DNA of 64,000 nucleotides from Notamacropus eugenii (lineage: Eukaryota > Chordata > Mammalia > Diprotodontia > Macropodidae): NCBI RefSeq assembly GCF_028372415.1, contig NC_092878.1:24247403-24311402 (forward strand), given 5' to 3'. This document shows positions 1-10,885 of this stretch, one piece after another (positions within the stretch are counted from its first letter, which is position 1; the number at the start of each line of letters is the position of its first letter). Position numbers and translations under genes: made by a program. Under the pieces are notes generated by a model. The model had not been told where the DNA came from. It was given only the letters and a program-made list of their open reading frames with translations, and made no database searches.

Positions 1-59
1 ATTGACAGTTGAATGGCAATAGGGGTGCAGGGGGAGAAGGAAAAATCAAAGACCATTTG

Positions 60-300
60 ATTATGAAAATGGATTACTTAAAGGGTGTTATTAACAAGAT
101 GTTTGATGGAGTTTGTTTTGGGGAGGGGATAATAAGTTCCATTCTCAGGATGTGGTTTTGGAGATGTTAGAGGGATATTCAAGTAAATGTCTAACAGGCA
201 AGTAGAAATGTTGAAGTTGGACATACAGATATAGATGTGGGAATTCTCTGCCTAGCATCGATTATTAAAGCCAAGGAAATGAAGGGGACCACTGTATGAA
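60..300 (-). mobile_element. L2 LINE fragment (reverse transcriptase region)
   Basis: Read on the minus strand this resembles the L2 reverse-transcriptase stretch just after the YADD box, where the protein reads roughly 'ISNCLLDIxxWM'. The plus strand keeps the tell-tale antisense wording 'aggcaagtagaaatgttgaag', close to better copies at 38.9-39.3 kb and 56 kb. No frame is open. It is an ancient, dead fragment, and the assignment is moderate to weak. Confidence 0.4.
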
Positions 301-309
301 AGGAACCCC

Positions 310-2138
310 ACTGACCATCAGGCAATCTCAGGAAAAGATGTCACTGAGATACAAACAGTGCATGATGGTGCTGGTTATGAGAGTGTTTCTGCCTCTGCCT
401 GGATCCTTCTGCAAGAAAACATCTTAGGTTGTTTTAGAGGCCAATCATTGTGAATCAAGATCTGTCAAGCCCTGGTCTTGTCGTTCCTGGGTACCATTTG
501 GATGCCAAGAGAGATACTCCTTTTCTCAAGCAAGGGCACGTTAAAACTGAAGTTCTGTGCTTTATATATGTTCTATAACTTTGATTTACTGGTTTAATGG
601 GCTTTGGTGTTGGCATAATGCATACCAGGCAGTGTTGTTTCTATCAGCCAACTTGTTTTCATTGCGATGCCCTGAAGGAGAGGAGTGATGGAAGCTCCCT
701 GTGGTGGGTGGCAGCCGTACAAGTTAGAGCTGTACAAAGTAGCATATTGTCTGAGTGGGCTGGATGGATGCAAACTCGGGGCTTGTCCACTTCAGGGAGA
801 GAAGAAGAAGAGATATGTTCAGCATTACAGCATGATGCAGTTTCCACTGAGCTCAGCATGTTTCCATGGCAAAATGGTCATGCCCTTAATGACTGGCTTG
901 TTACTAAGGTGACTACGTTTATGGTAGTTATATTTTTACATTATTAACATCCTGTAGCATAAAGAGGCATTGAAAGATTTTGTATTTTTTGCAAGCAATT
1001 TCCATTGGCCATGACCAGATAGGATAGTCTTCTTCCCTCTTCTATCACACACCAGTGCCTAAAATTTCCAAAAGAAATACTATTTTAAGTAATTGAAATT
1101 TGCATTACTAAATTATTATAATTATTTCTTATATTCCTAATATCCATCTTTCTATCCTAAAGGGCTCATGAGGAATTAGACATTTTCAGTATAGGAGCTT
1201 AACTGAAACAGTCCCTCTGAGTAAGATGGCCATTAACTGTTCAAATACAGTCACTCAGAGGCTGAAGAAAGTCTTTGTTTTAATACCAAGTGACTGCAGA
1301 GGTTATTCTTACCAGATGAAATTTTAGAGATAAAGATGAATGGAAAATACTCCTCCATGGACCACAGTTGATAAATTTAGAATTGAAATGCAATTCAGAT
1401 GCCATGTAGTCCCATCTCTTCATTTTATTTAATGCAATTCCTCTACAGCCTACCCCATAATTTACATGTAAAGATTAGGTCTCCTAGAAGATGTGGCATT
1501 CACAAAACTAACCTAGGAGTATAGAACTATAACACCAAATGATGTTTACCTTTAAATAGTTAGCCAAAGGGCTCAAAGCAAAGACATTCACTCAAATGGC
1601 ATAGTAAGAAAAAATATAGGCAAAACATTTTCCTTCCAAACCAGGGGTGTGCAATCTCACAAATATACTCCAGATCAACAGAGAGTGGATATACATAATG
1701 TTCATAAGTAATGAGATGTTCACATGGACAAAGTGTACATATAGCAGGAGGGACAATGTCAACTTCCAGTTCCACAGAGTCTTTCATATTCTCTTGTGAT
1801 GTTTCCACACTATTCCTCCATGACTGAGGCATTTGGTTGGGTGTGTTGCTCTACTGGGCTCACTGGACTTGAATTTTGCCTTAAAATTCTATTAGGCTGA
1901 TTAAAAATCTTTCCCGATTGGATCAATGACTAACACTGGCCAACACTCTATTATGTCATCATTATGTTTAGGAAATATCTTTACATTTTATCATTGTGTT
2001 TAGGAAAACTCTGAAATTTGAAGTTGAGGAAATAGAGACAATAAGTATAGACCTTTTCTAGGAATCTGTGGAAAAAATAAGATATTTAAACTTGAAGAGA
2101 TGATAATGTCAAGTCAAGGTTTTTGTTTTAATTTTAAT
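310..2138. other. Unassigned stretch, no gene recognised
   Basis: About 1.8 kb with no repeat or exon that I can name. A 116-codon plus-strand frame (597-947) and overlapping frames on both strands have no recognisable domain and look like chance. Base composition is ordinary. Confidence 0.5.
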
Positions 2139-2285
2139 CATATATATGTGTGTGTGTATGTGTGTGTATACGTACATACACATAGATATGTGTATACTTG
2201 TACACACATATATTTGAATATGTATACACACATATACACATATGTATGTGTGTATATATGAGCATGTGTGTGTGTGTGTATGTGC
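2139..2285. repeat. TG/TA-rich low-complexity tract
   Basis: About 145 bp of nearly unbroken alternating pyrimidine-purine sequence built of TG, TA and TATG units. It includes several short inverted repeats such as 'tgtatacacacatatacaca'. Composition of this kind favours Z-DNA or cruciform structure in vitro. The minus-strand frame across it (HTHTHT...) is a by-product. Confidence 0.9.
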
Positions 2286-2961
2286 AGAGGAGAGCATGTA
2301 ATAGAATTGGTCAACTATAAGATCATGATTGTGAAAGGGAGGCCAAAGTAAGAGGGATAAACTGAGAGAAGAGGAAGGTATTAAGGGATTAGAGAGATAA
2401 TGAGAATGAAGAGTAGGTTTAGGAATTGTGAAACAGGGAGAAATAGGAGGGTGGAAGGTAATAAATAAAGGCATTTCAGAGTTCTGGATCATAGAGGTAG
2501 TGTATTTATGAATTACGTTGAGAGCAGAGTTGTGACCAACCCTCTGGGGGGCCAGGAAAGAGGCCATAGATGAGAGGTGAAAGTAACAGGTGTTAAGGTG
2601 GTAGATAAACTAAGATGTAGAAGGGGGGAGTCCATGAATGGAGGGCAGGCTTTCAGATGGAGATGCAGACTGTGAGCCATGTATTGAATTCCTGAAGAAA
2701 GGAGGGAGGAATGATCCTGGATGCCAATAAATGACAGGATGTAGATATAGCGATATAGAATGTCAGGAGGAGAAGTTGCTGAGAGCATTATGGTGGAGTA
2801 AACATTATGTTTATTTTTTCTTCTGGTGCTTTGTGTTGGGAGGCATGTGTAAAGGATTACCCAACACTAGAGATGATAACCACAGAAGTCTTCCAGAGAG
2901 GGCCAAGTTCAAATCAGTAACAGAAGTGGGAAGAATGTGTATTGAAGAGACAAAGAATAAA
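2286..2961. other. Purine-rich unassigned stretch
   Basis: The plus strand is strongly A/G-rich (gagaagaggaagg, gggaggaatgatcc). It could be a decayed antisense L2 segment, since L2 antisense elsewhere in this window has similar composition, but no diagnostic motif was found. Open frames on either strand are not recognisable. Confidence 0.4.
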
Positions 2962-2982
2962 GTGTGTATGTGTGTTTGTGTG

Positions 2983-3025
<43 letters not shown>
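2962..3025. repeat. (TG)n microsatellite
   Basis: About 30 TG units with a few interruptions (tgtatg, tttg, gcg). The CVCVCV tail of the frame that ends here is this repeat. Confidence 0.95.
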
Positions 3026-3026
<1 letters not shown>

Positions 3027-3214
3027 CTGTTGAGGGGATGTTAAAAATAGGTGTTCACTCTGGGTATGGGAGAGTTGGGCTAAAGGGGTGAGGGTGGATG
3101 TGGTAATGGCAGTAATGGAATAGTTGTGGCAAAACCAAGAAGGGAAAAAGCAAGGATTCCTGCATATAAAGTGATAAGACCGGATTTCTCATCCCAGCTC
3201 TTCCATTAACCTGC

Positions 3215-3365
3215 TTGACAGACAGTGCGAGGGAGTATTGGGTTTGACATCAGCAGATTTGGGCTTTATTTGGCATCTCTGACATTTCCTGCCTGTTTCA
3301 TCCTGTATATATCACATAACCTCTCTTGTGTCCCAGTTCTTCTAAACAATGGGAGGATAGAAGAA
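3215..3365 (+). mobile_element. MIR/CORE-SINE relic
   Basis: Matches the order of a MIR: a 'gggtttgacatcagcagatttggg' head, then 'cacataacctctcttgtgtcccag' where MIR has 'acttaacctctctgagcctcag', then 'aaacaatgggaggata' for 'aaaatggggataat'. Heavily diverged. Confidence 0.5.
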
Positions 3366-3494
3366 AGATAAGTGGTTAGCCTTTGCATAGATCGCCTCAC
3401 TAAAAGGGCCATTCCCTGACTACTTCTTAAAGAGTCCTATTCACTCAGTGGGCATTGCCTCCCTCCAAGTGACTACATAAAAAGGCCTGGCCTA

Positions 3495-3695
3495 AAAAGG
3501 TCAAGGTGTCCCATTGCATCCTGGGCCATCTCCAGTCATCCTGATGAATATCTGGTCACTGGATTCAGATGGCTCTGGAGGAGCAGTGAGGCTGGTGACT
3601 TGAGCAGCCCTCCCTCACTCAAAACAAAGTCAAGTGCAAGTCATGTCATTATTTCTCCAATGTCATGGTCTTCTTCGAAAACAATGGATGAACAT
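3495..3695 (+). mobile_element. 3' part of an unnamed ~570-bp marsupial repeat
   Basis: Shares the segment 'cccattgcatcctgggccatc' through 'ctggatgagag...gaggctgatgac' to 'ttcttcgaaaacaatggatgaac' with copies at 31150-31720 (+), 46655-47190 (-) and 54240-54480 (-). The consensus ends in 'gaaaacgaaggacaaac' followed by (AACA)n, an RTE-like tail. This copy holds only the 3' third. Confidence 0.6.
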
Positions 3696-3785
3696 GACAA
3701 GAAGATCCTCTATCAAATAATTTAAAGTAACTTCAATATCTATGGATGAGTAGATACTTCTCTCCCTACCAAACTCCACCAATTG

Positions 3786-3935
3786 TTTGAGGTGGGAGTG
3801 TTGTGAGGTTCAAATGAGATGATGGCCATAAATGATGTTTTGGTTTTTTTTGCAAATCTTTAAGTGCCAGCTATTGCTGTTATTTTTCTTATTCTAATCT
3901 TTATCATCATCATCATCATCCTCAGTCTCCAGTTA
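3786..3935 (+). mobile_element. MIR 3' end with (ATC)n tail
   Basis: Reads 'ttgtgaggttcaaatgagatgatg', then 'gcaaatctttaagtgccagctattgctgtta', the usual 3' half of a marsupial MIR-type SINE. It runs into an (ATC)6 microsatellite at 3903-3920. Confidence 0.65.
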
Positions 3936-4685
3936 TCAGACTTCAAGTCTGGTGATGATTTCATACTATGAGACTTCCTAGGTCCCCTCCCTTTATATTT
4001 TGCCAATACTTCAATGCTAATGAATAAACCTCACTGAAACTGACCAACCATCTTCTCCCCGAAAATCTGAACGCTTCAGAGATTCATCTATAATTGCAAA
4101 TATTTTGGATTCATGAACTCTGACACTAACAACTCAGATCTCAAAGTCAGCCCCAGGAGTGGTCAGATAGGTCCATGGAGAAGGTGAATGTCAGACAAAA
4201 ATGGAACATGGAGAAGTACAACTTCATGAGAACAACCTTGTTGGCCCCTAGTCCATTACAACTAAAAACTCACGAAGGAGGTCAAACTTTTAGGGAAAAC
4301 TAAAATCTTCCCTAATTTTGCACTTAAAGTTGATTCATAAAATGAATGATTCTGAAAAGTCATTGGCCCCTGAAGGCGTTAGTCAATTGCAACAAAAACA
4401 TTTAATTAGGAGATAATAACTTGAAATTTCCATCTCTATTATGAGTTTCTTCATTATATTGTGGGTTGGGTGGAGGGAGAAGAAAATTTTAGTCTTTAGT
4501 TTTTCTGAAGGCTGATGGGGAATTAGCACCATCAGATTCTAGAGAAGTTTCATTGGTTGCTTCCTATAATCCATTCTGCCCTTTGCTCATAAGGATGCCT
4601 AGAATCACAGAGTTGGGAGGGACTGGGGAAAATGCTCTAGTCTCAGATGTATATGCAAATGAGCAGCAGCTAAATAAATTTAAAA

Positions 4686-4806
4686 AATATATATTTTTTG
4701 AGGAGATTGAGGTTAAGCAACTTGCCCAGGGTCACACAGCTAGTAAGTAGTTAAGGCTGTATTTGAATTAAGGTCCTCCTGACTCTAGGGTCAAAATCTA
4801 GCTGCC
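4686..4806 (-). mobile_element. CORE-SINE (tRNA-head side)
   Basis: Plus strand reads 'gttaagcaacttgcccagggtcacacagctagtaagtag' and ends 'ctagctgcccc', the complement of a CORE-SINE from its tRNA-derived head (ggggcagctag) through the core. The 3' part is missing. Confidence 0.85.
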
Positions 4807-5828
4807 CCTTTGAGTATCTTTAGAGAGGGGGGTGACTTTCCTTTCTTGAATGCAATTCCTATGTATGTTTCAAATCTACAATCTTATTGGCATTCTTTCT
4901 CGCCATTCATTCTATTGTCCTTAAAATGATATATTCTGCTACCACTGCTAGGTAATAGCATAAGTAGCTTCTAATTACCCCTCTTCTCAAAGGTCTTAGA
5001 AGAGGAAAAATATATATATTGAGTAAATCTTCAATATTTGCACTAAACTTTTGCAACTTCAAGCATTTGGGGGATCTTATTAGTAACCTCATTTTCACTT
5101 TTGTGTTGGCAATAATATACATCTGCAGTTATGCACAGTAGAGAAAAAAATGAGAGATGAGTGCAATATATGCAAGTTTGTAGAGTGACTGGTATCTTAC
5201 TAGGTACTTCACTGGTTTTGTTCAGCCTACCATTGTAAAGAGCTCTCCATGCATTCATCCTTTGCCTTTGAAACTCAAGTTTTGTATTGCAATTATGCCC
5301 CTGACGTGTCATCTTTGTTCTCTAAGCTCAAGCATGCAAAATTTAGTGAAAAAATAATGATACTAGATAAATTTTGTGCTGTAATGTCTTTAATCATGGC
5401 TGGTTTTGAAATATTACAGTTTTTGGTGGATGGGAGAAACTCACCCTTTATTTCCCATAGGTTCAATGTATTAACATTTGCTTTCTTAATTTTTTCACCA
5501 TTTTCAAGTTGGGGACTTATTGTGCATATACCTACATGTATGTATATATATTTAAGTTTTAAATAATTTAATTTAAAAAATTAAGTTTTTAAGTGTATTG
5601 TATTTCCTTCCTATATATTTAAAATATATATGTATATAGTTACTTTATTATGTTACCTTTAAAATGTATAGGAAGGAAATATAAAAATATGATAGGAAAC
5701 TTTACTTACATGTACTGTATATGTATTTAAAATGAATATATGTATGTGTGTATATGTATATTATATATTTAAATTTTCTGTCTCAAGGCCTTTGAGGACA
5801 CACACACACATACACACACATATACATG
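4807..5828. other. AT-rich unassigned stretch with (CA)n
   Basis: No element or exon recognised. 5530-5770 is very AT-rich with tatata runs, and 5797-5826 is a short (CA)n tract. Short frames here, such as the 105-codon one at 5249-5566, have no recognisable content. Confidence 0.5.
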
Positions 5829-6747
5829 CAGTCAATCTTCAGCTTTTGTGGAGTAATGTTCCTACAAAACACTAAGAAAGTAAAAATGTGCATGTTGATA
5901 ATATTGAACCTATGGGAAATAAGAGTTGAATTTCTGTGACTACTCAAAACTGTAATCTTTTGCTAGAGATTGCTGAAAATATACTTTTCTGCATATAACA
6001 CTTTATAACAAAATTTTAACTCTAATAGCATGTACTTTCCTAACAGAGTAACCATGAAATGACTCGTAAAATCTGGTATTCAAAATAAAATTGGTAACAT
6101 ACAAAATATTTTTCTCATTAGCAGCTCCTAGAAATTCTATGGCCTTTTGTGCTAGCATCTCAATTAAAAAACAAACATTAATTTCAGATAATATTCACTT
6201 TTCATAGCACATGAAATCTACAGTACCATAAATACTCTACAGCAAATAAAATTCTTAAATTTAAAATATTTAACCTGAATCTTATCTTCCACTGTGTCAG
6301 ATGGCAGCGTGAGAGTACTGTATTGTTTACTATGCTGCTGTAAACCTCTCAACTTTGGGTCACTCTCTGAAAACAAAGGGAGAGGTTGCTTGGATTTTTG
6401 TCACCGCTGTTGGAAGATGCAGACACTGGCAAGGACTCAACACCACTTTAGAGCCCAGAGGACTTGCATTAGGCTTTGGGGTACAATGAGTTATAAAGGC
6501 AAACAGTGAAAATATGCAATGAATGCATGGTTAGTTCTTTACTCTACAATGGCAGGGTGAATGAGAGCCATGAAGCATTTAGTAGGATATTAGCCATACC
6601 ACAAGCGTGTGTGCATCACATTTATAATTTTTTCCTTTACTGTGTATTGCCTTGAATGTGTGTGGCTGCCTACACGAAAGTGAAAATGAGGTTACTAATA
6701 AAATCAGATGAATGCTTGAAACTGAGAACCCATGAATGTTGAAGACT
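5829..6747. mobile_element. Probable Tigger/pogo-like non-autonomous DNA transposon
   Basis: The left end reads CAGTCAATCTTCAGCTTTTG and the right end, reverse-complemented, CAGTCTTCAACATTCATGGG. These are imperfect terminal inverted repeats of the CAG-T-C-TTCA-TTCGTGG kind. Just inside the left end comes 'gttcctacaaaacac...gaaagtaaaaatg', like the sub-terminal part of pogo-type elements where the same words are complemented. No transposase frame remains. A TA duplication is not clear on the left side. The ends are diverged, so the family is uncertain. Confidence 0.45.
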
Positions 6748-7569
6748 GAATATATATATGTGTGTTTGTGTGTGTGTATCCGTACATGTAATGTATATGT
6801 GTGTATGTATAATCTTTGTTAATATAAGTTTATCCATGGACTCTGAATAAGACCATAGGTTATAACCTATTAATAATCTGGCAGATTGATGATTGATTTC
6901 CTTCTCTTCACTCAGCTACCTGACATAGCTTTTTAAACCAAAACATTTACACACCATCTTGCCCTCAAGAATTTCCAGGAGAACATTTTTCTCCCACTCC
7001 CAAATCCTCCACGGTTTGACTATCAGTTAAAAATACTTTTGGCATGAAAGCCTTGGCAGCAAGTGGGCTGAAACTTAAAAAAATTAAGCGATTTATTCAA
7101 CTTTTCCACTTGCTTTTAGCACCTGTATTACTAGGGCTGCTATGGAGATAGGAGATTCAAGCAGATGCTGTCTCTGACTTGTGCACCTTGTAGGAGGTTG
7201 AAGGGGCTGGGGTGTGATTTTACTGTGCCTGCTTAGCTTTGGAAGCTTTCTCATGGGATCATATCTGCTCTCTTCTCTTATGCCAAAGGTAGGGGTGCAT
7301 CACTTGTTCTACTGAGGCTGAAGTCCCTTCCCAAATCTTGACCCACTGCCAGCATCATGACTGCCAAATTTTCATTTTTATCAAGAGGCATGAAGTGATA
7401 GCAACAAAAGAACAGGGAAAACAGGGAGGGAACAGTTCATTTGGGTAGGAAGAAACTGTTGCTTGTTGCCCAATGCAGAAGCCAATAAAATTTTTCCTCA
7501 TTTTAACACTTCCCCCTTGTTGGAAGAGAGGAGAGACAGAACTCAAGTGAATTAGTTAGCAGGTACTTA
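6748..7569. other. Unassigned stretch left of the L1
   Basis: Contains a short TA/TG tract (6749-6779) and otherwise about 800 bp of sequence that I cannot assign. No convincing exon. Confidence 0.5.
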
Positions 7570-7584
7570 TGTCTCACCTTTTTA
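7570..7584. repeat. Target-site duplication, L1 3' side
   Basis: TGTCTCACCTTTTTA, identical to 14573-14587 on the other side of the L1. The last A may belong to the element's tail, making it 14 or 15 bp. It lies directly against the T-rich (complement of poly-A) tract. Confidence 0.95.
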
Positions 7585-7653
7585 TTTTTATTTTTTTCTT
7601 TTTTCTTTTTTTATTTTTTTTAATTTATTTTTATTTATTTTTATTTTTTTTAG
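7585..7653 (-). repeat. L1 A-rich tail
   Basis: On the L1 sense strand this is about 70 nt of A-runs broken by single T or G residues (patterns like AAAATAAAAATAAAT). It is a patterned tail rather than pure poly-A and directly borders the target-site duplication. Confidence 0.9.
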
Positions 7654-8011
7654 CGTTTAACAATCACTGCCATACAATTGCGATTTTATCCCTCCCCACC
7701 CACCCCCCACTACCTCCCTCCCTCCCCACGACTGCATACAATTCTGTATAGATTCTACATATACTTTCCTATTGAGTATATTTTCACTATAGTCATGCTA
7801 TGTAGTCAGACTAAGATAAATGAAAGAATCCGTATAACAAATCAGAACATGATACACAAACAGATACACATACACAAACATGATCTGCTACATTATGTGA
7901 GTGACTTCCATATTTCTCTCTCTGAGTGTGGAAGGCATTTTGCCTTGAGGTCCACCATTGGGATTTTTTTTTTTTTTTCAGAAGTTCTTGTGTTATTACA
8001 AAAATCTAAGT
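7654..8011 (-). other. L1 3' UTR
   Basis: About 360 nt between the ORF2 stop and the A-rich tail. It contains an internal A15 run (T15 at 7964-7978) and, near the end, a G-rich polypurine tract. The segment after the ORF2 stop matches other L1 3' ends at 38380-38800 and 48284-48940 in this window. Confidence 0.85.
7690..7729 (-). other. G-rich polypurine tract (possible G-quadruplex)
   Basis: On the L1 sense strand there are at least four runs of three or more Gs within 40 nt, such as GGGGAGGGAGGGAGG and GGGGGGTGGGTGGGG. A G-rich tract in the 3' UTR is a recurrent feature of mammalian L1s. Formation of a quadruplex is inferred. Confidence 0.75.
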
Positions 8012-10885
8012 CTACCAGAAAAAACTCTCACACACTGTGGTTGTTGCTGTGCATAAAGTTCTCCTGGTTCTGCTCCTTTCACTCAGCATCAGGTCATATA
8101 AGTCCTTCCAGGCCTCTCTGAAGTCTTCTTGTTCATCATTTCTTATGGCACAATAGTACTCCATTACATTCATATACCATAATTTATTCAGCCATTCCCC
8201 AATTGATGGACATCCCCCTGACTTCCAGTTTTTGGCAACTACATAGAGTGCTGCTATAAATATTTTTGTACATGTGGGACCCTTTCCCATTTTTATGATC
8301 TCTTGGGGATATAGTCCTAGTAGCGATATTGCTGGGTCAAAGGGTATGCACATTTTTGTAGCCCTTTGGGCATAGTTCCAAATTGCTCTCCAGAATGGTT
8401 GGATGCGCTCACAGCTCCACCAACAATGAATTAGTGTTCCAACTCTCCCACATCCTCTCCAGCATTTATCATTTTCTTGTTCTGTCATGTTTGCCAATCT
8501 TATAGGTGTGATGTGGTACCTCAGAGTTGTTTTGATTTGCATCTCTCTAACCAATAGTGATTTAGAGCATTTTTTCATATGATTATAGATAGCTTTAATT
8601 TCTTCCTCTGAAAATTGCCTGTTCATATCCTTTGACCATTTATCAATTGGGGAATGACTTGTATGATTATACATTTGGGTCAGTTCTCTATATATTCTAG
8701 AAATGAGGCCTTTATCCCCGAGCTTAGCTGTAAAATTTTTTTCCCAATTTACTACATCCCTCCGGATTTTGGTTGCATTGGGTTTGGTTGTGCAAAAACT
8801 TCTCAGTTTAATGTAATCAAAGTTATCCATTTTGCGTTTCATAATGCATTCTATCTCTCCTTTAGTAAAGAATTCTTCCCTTCTCCATAGATCTGATAAA
8901 TACACTATTCCTTGCTTCTCCAGTTTATTCATGGTATCAATCTTTATACCTAAATCATGTACCCATTTGGACTTTATTCTTGTGTACGGTGTCAGGTATG
9001 GGTCTATGCCTAATTTCCGCCACACTGTTATCCAGTTTTCCCAGCAATTTTTATCAAACAATGAGTTCTTATCCCAGAAGCTGGGGTCCTTGGGTTTATC
9101 AAACAGAAGGTTGCTATATTCCTTGCCTACTGCATCTTGAGTGCCAAGTCTATTCCACTTGTCTACCTCTCTGTTTCTTAGCCAATACCAAGTGGTTTTG
9201 ATAATTGCTGCTTTATAGTACAGTTTAAGGTCTGGTAGCGCTAGGCCACCTTCCCAGGCATTTCTTTTCATTAGTCCCTTTGATATTCTGGACCTTTTGT
9301 TTTTCCAAATGAATTTTGATATTATTTTATCCAGCTCTAGAAAGTAATTGTCTGATAGTTTAATTGGTATGGCACTAAATAAGTATATTAATTTGGGTAG
9401 AATTGTCATTTTTATTATATTAGCACGGCCTACCCATGAGCAACTAATGTTTTTCCACTTACTTAAATCTGACTTTATTTGTGCAAAAAGTGTCTTGTAA
9501 TTGTGTTCATATAGTCCCTGGGTTTGTTTTGGCAGGTAGACTCCTAAGTATTTTATACTGTCTACCCTAACTTTAAATGGGATTTCTCTTTCTATCTCTT
9601 GCTGTTGAACTTTGTTGCTAATATATAGGAATGCAGAAGATTTGTGTGGGTTTATTTTGTACCCTGCAACTTTGCCAAAGTTGTTTATTAATTCAAGTAA
9701 TTTTTTACTTGAATCTCTGGGATTCTCTAGGTAAATCATCATATCATCTGCAAAGAGTGATAACTTAGTTTCTTCTTTGGCTATTCTAATTCCTTGAATA
9801 TCTTTATCTTGTCTAATTGCTACAGCTAACATTTCTAGTACCATATTGAATAATAGTGGTGATAATGGACAACCTTGTTTCACCCCTGATCTTATTGGGA
9901 ATGCATCTAGCTTATCCCCATTGCATATAATGCTTGCTGAAGGTTTTAGATAGATACTGCTTATTATTTTATGGAAAGTTCCCTTTATTCCTACGTTCTC
10001 CAATGTTTTTAGTAGGAATGGATGTTGTATTTTGTCAAAAGCTTTTTCTGCATCTATTGAGATAATCATGTGGTTTTTGTTAGCTTTGTTGTTGATGTGA
10101 TCGATAATGCGAATAGTTTTCCTAATATTGAACCAGCCCTGTAGTCCTGGTATGAATCTTACCTGATCATAATGTATTAATCTCGTGATAAGATGCTGTA
10201 TTCGTTTTGCTAAAATCTTATTTAAAATTTTTGCATCTATATTCATTAGGGAAATTGGTCTATAATTTTCTTTCTCTGTTTTGTCTCTTCCTGGTTTGGG
10301 TATCAAAACCATATTTGTATCATAGAAAGAATTTGGGAGGACTCCTTCTTCCCCAATTTTCAAGAATAGTGTATGTAGTATTGGAATTAACTGTTCTTTA
10401 AATGTTTGATAGAATTCACTTGTGAATCCATCTGGCCCTGGAGATTTTTTCCTAGGGAGTTCATTGATGGCTTGTTCAATTTCTTTTTCTGAGATGGGGT
10501 TGTTTAAGTATTCAACTTCCTCTTCTGTTAATCTGGGCAATTTGTGCTTTTTAAAATATTCATTCATCTCGTTTAGATTGTCGAATTTGTGGGCATAAAG
10601 TTGGGCAAAGTAGTTTCTAATTATTGTTTTAATTTCCTCCTCACTGGAGGTGAGTTCACCCCTTTCATTTTTAATGTTAGTAATTTGGTTGTCTTCTTTC
10701 TTTTTTTTGATCAGATTAACCAAAGGTTTATCAATTTTATTAGTTTTTTCATAAAACCAACTATTGGTTTTATTTATTAATTCAATAGTTTTCTTTATTT
10801 CAATTTTATTAATCTCTCCTTTGGTTTTCAGTATTTCTAATTTGGTATTTACTTGGGGATTTTCAATTTGTTCTTTTTCTAGCTT
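8012..10885 (-). CDS. L1 ORF2, reverse transcriptase and C-terminal part
   Basis: This frame carries the reverse transcriptase that copies L1 RNA at the nicked target. It is open from the frameshift near 10885; its first Met is at 10723, giving 903 aa by that start. Numbering from that Met: a pre-RT segment (1-90), [12 protein letters not shown] (89-100), SIDAEKAFD with catalytic Asp (222-230), [15 protein letters not shown] (279-293) and the FADD box (324-327). A Cys-rich segment with CWRGCG...HCWWSC lies at about 770-800, followed by the conserved C-terminus. All catalytic Asps are present. The usual QVGFIPG is QVRFIPG (residue 189, GGA to AGA), a change at a glycine kept in the older L1 copy in this window. 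The frame is separated from the endonuclease by one extra base. Confidence 0.95.
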   Translation of the reverse strand, partial: KLEKEQIENPQVNTKLEILKTKGEINKIEIKKTIELINKTNSWFYEKTNKIDKPLVNLIKKKKEDNQITNIKNERGELTSSEEEIKTIIRNYFAQLYAHKFDNLNEMNEYFKKHKLPRLTEEEVEYLNNPISEKEIEQAINELPRKKSPGPDGFTSEFYQTFKEQLIPILHTLFLKIGEEGVLPNSFYDTNMVLIPKPGRDKTEKENYRPISLMNIDAKILNKILAKRIQHLITRLIHYDQVRFIPGLQGWFNIRKTIRIIDHINNKANKNHMIISIDAEKAFDKIQHPFLLKTLENVGIKGTFHKIISSIYLKPSASIICNGDKLDAFPIRSGVKQGCPLSPLLFNMVLEMLAVAIRQDKDIQGIRIAKEETKLSLFADDMMIYLENPRDSSKKLLELINNFGKVAGYKINPHKSSAFLYISNKVQQQEIEREIPFKVRVDSIKYLGVYLPKQTQGLYEHNYKTLFAQIKSDLSKWKNISCSWVGRANIIKMTILPKLIYLFSAIPIKLSDNYFLELDKIISKFIWKNKRSRISKGLMKRNAWEGGLALPDLKLYYKAAIIKTTWYWLRNREVDKWNRLGTQDAVGKEYSNLLFDKPKDPSFWDKNSLFDKNCWENWITVWRKLGIDPYLTPYTRIKSKWVHDLGIKIDTMNKLEKQGIVYLSDLWRREEFFTKGEIECIMKRKMDNFDYIKLRSFCTTKPNATKIRRDVVNWEKNFTAKLGDKGLISRIYRELTQMYNHTSHSPIDKWSKDMNRQFSEEEIKAIYNHMKKCSKSLLVREMQIKTTLRYHITPIRLANMTEQENDKCWRGCGRVGTLIHCWWSCERIQPFWRAIWNYAQRATKMCIPFDPAISLLGLYPQEIIKMGKGPTCTKIFIAALYVVAKNWKSGGCPSIGEWLNKLWYMNVMEYYCAIRNDEQEDFREAWKDLYDLMLSERSRTRRTLCTATTTVCESFFW

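Noticed and set aside
597-947. 116-codon plus-strand frame
   Set aside because: No recognisable domain, overlapping frames on both strands of similar length, no promoter or splice context. Could be chance; left as unassigned.
7210-7250. Stretch like the complement of 5S rRNA ('cctgcttagctt')
   Set aside because: Only about 12 bases match; the rest of 5S rRNA is absent.
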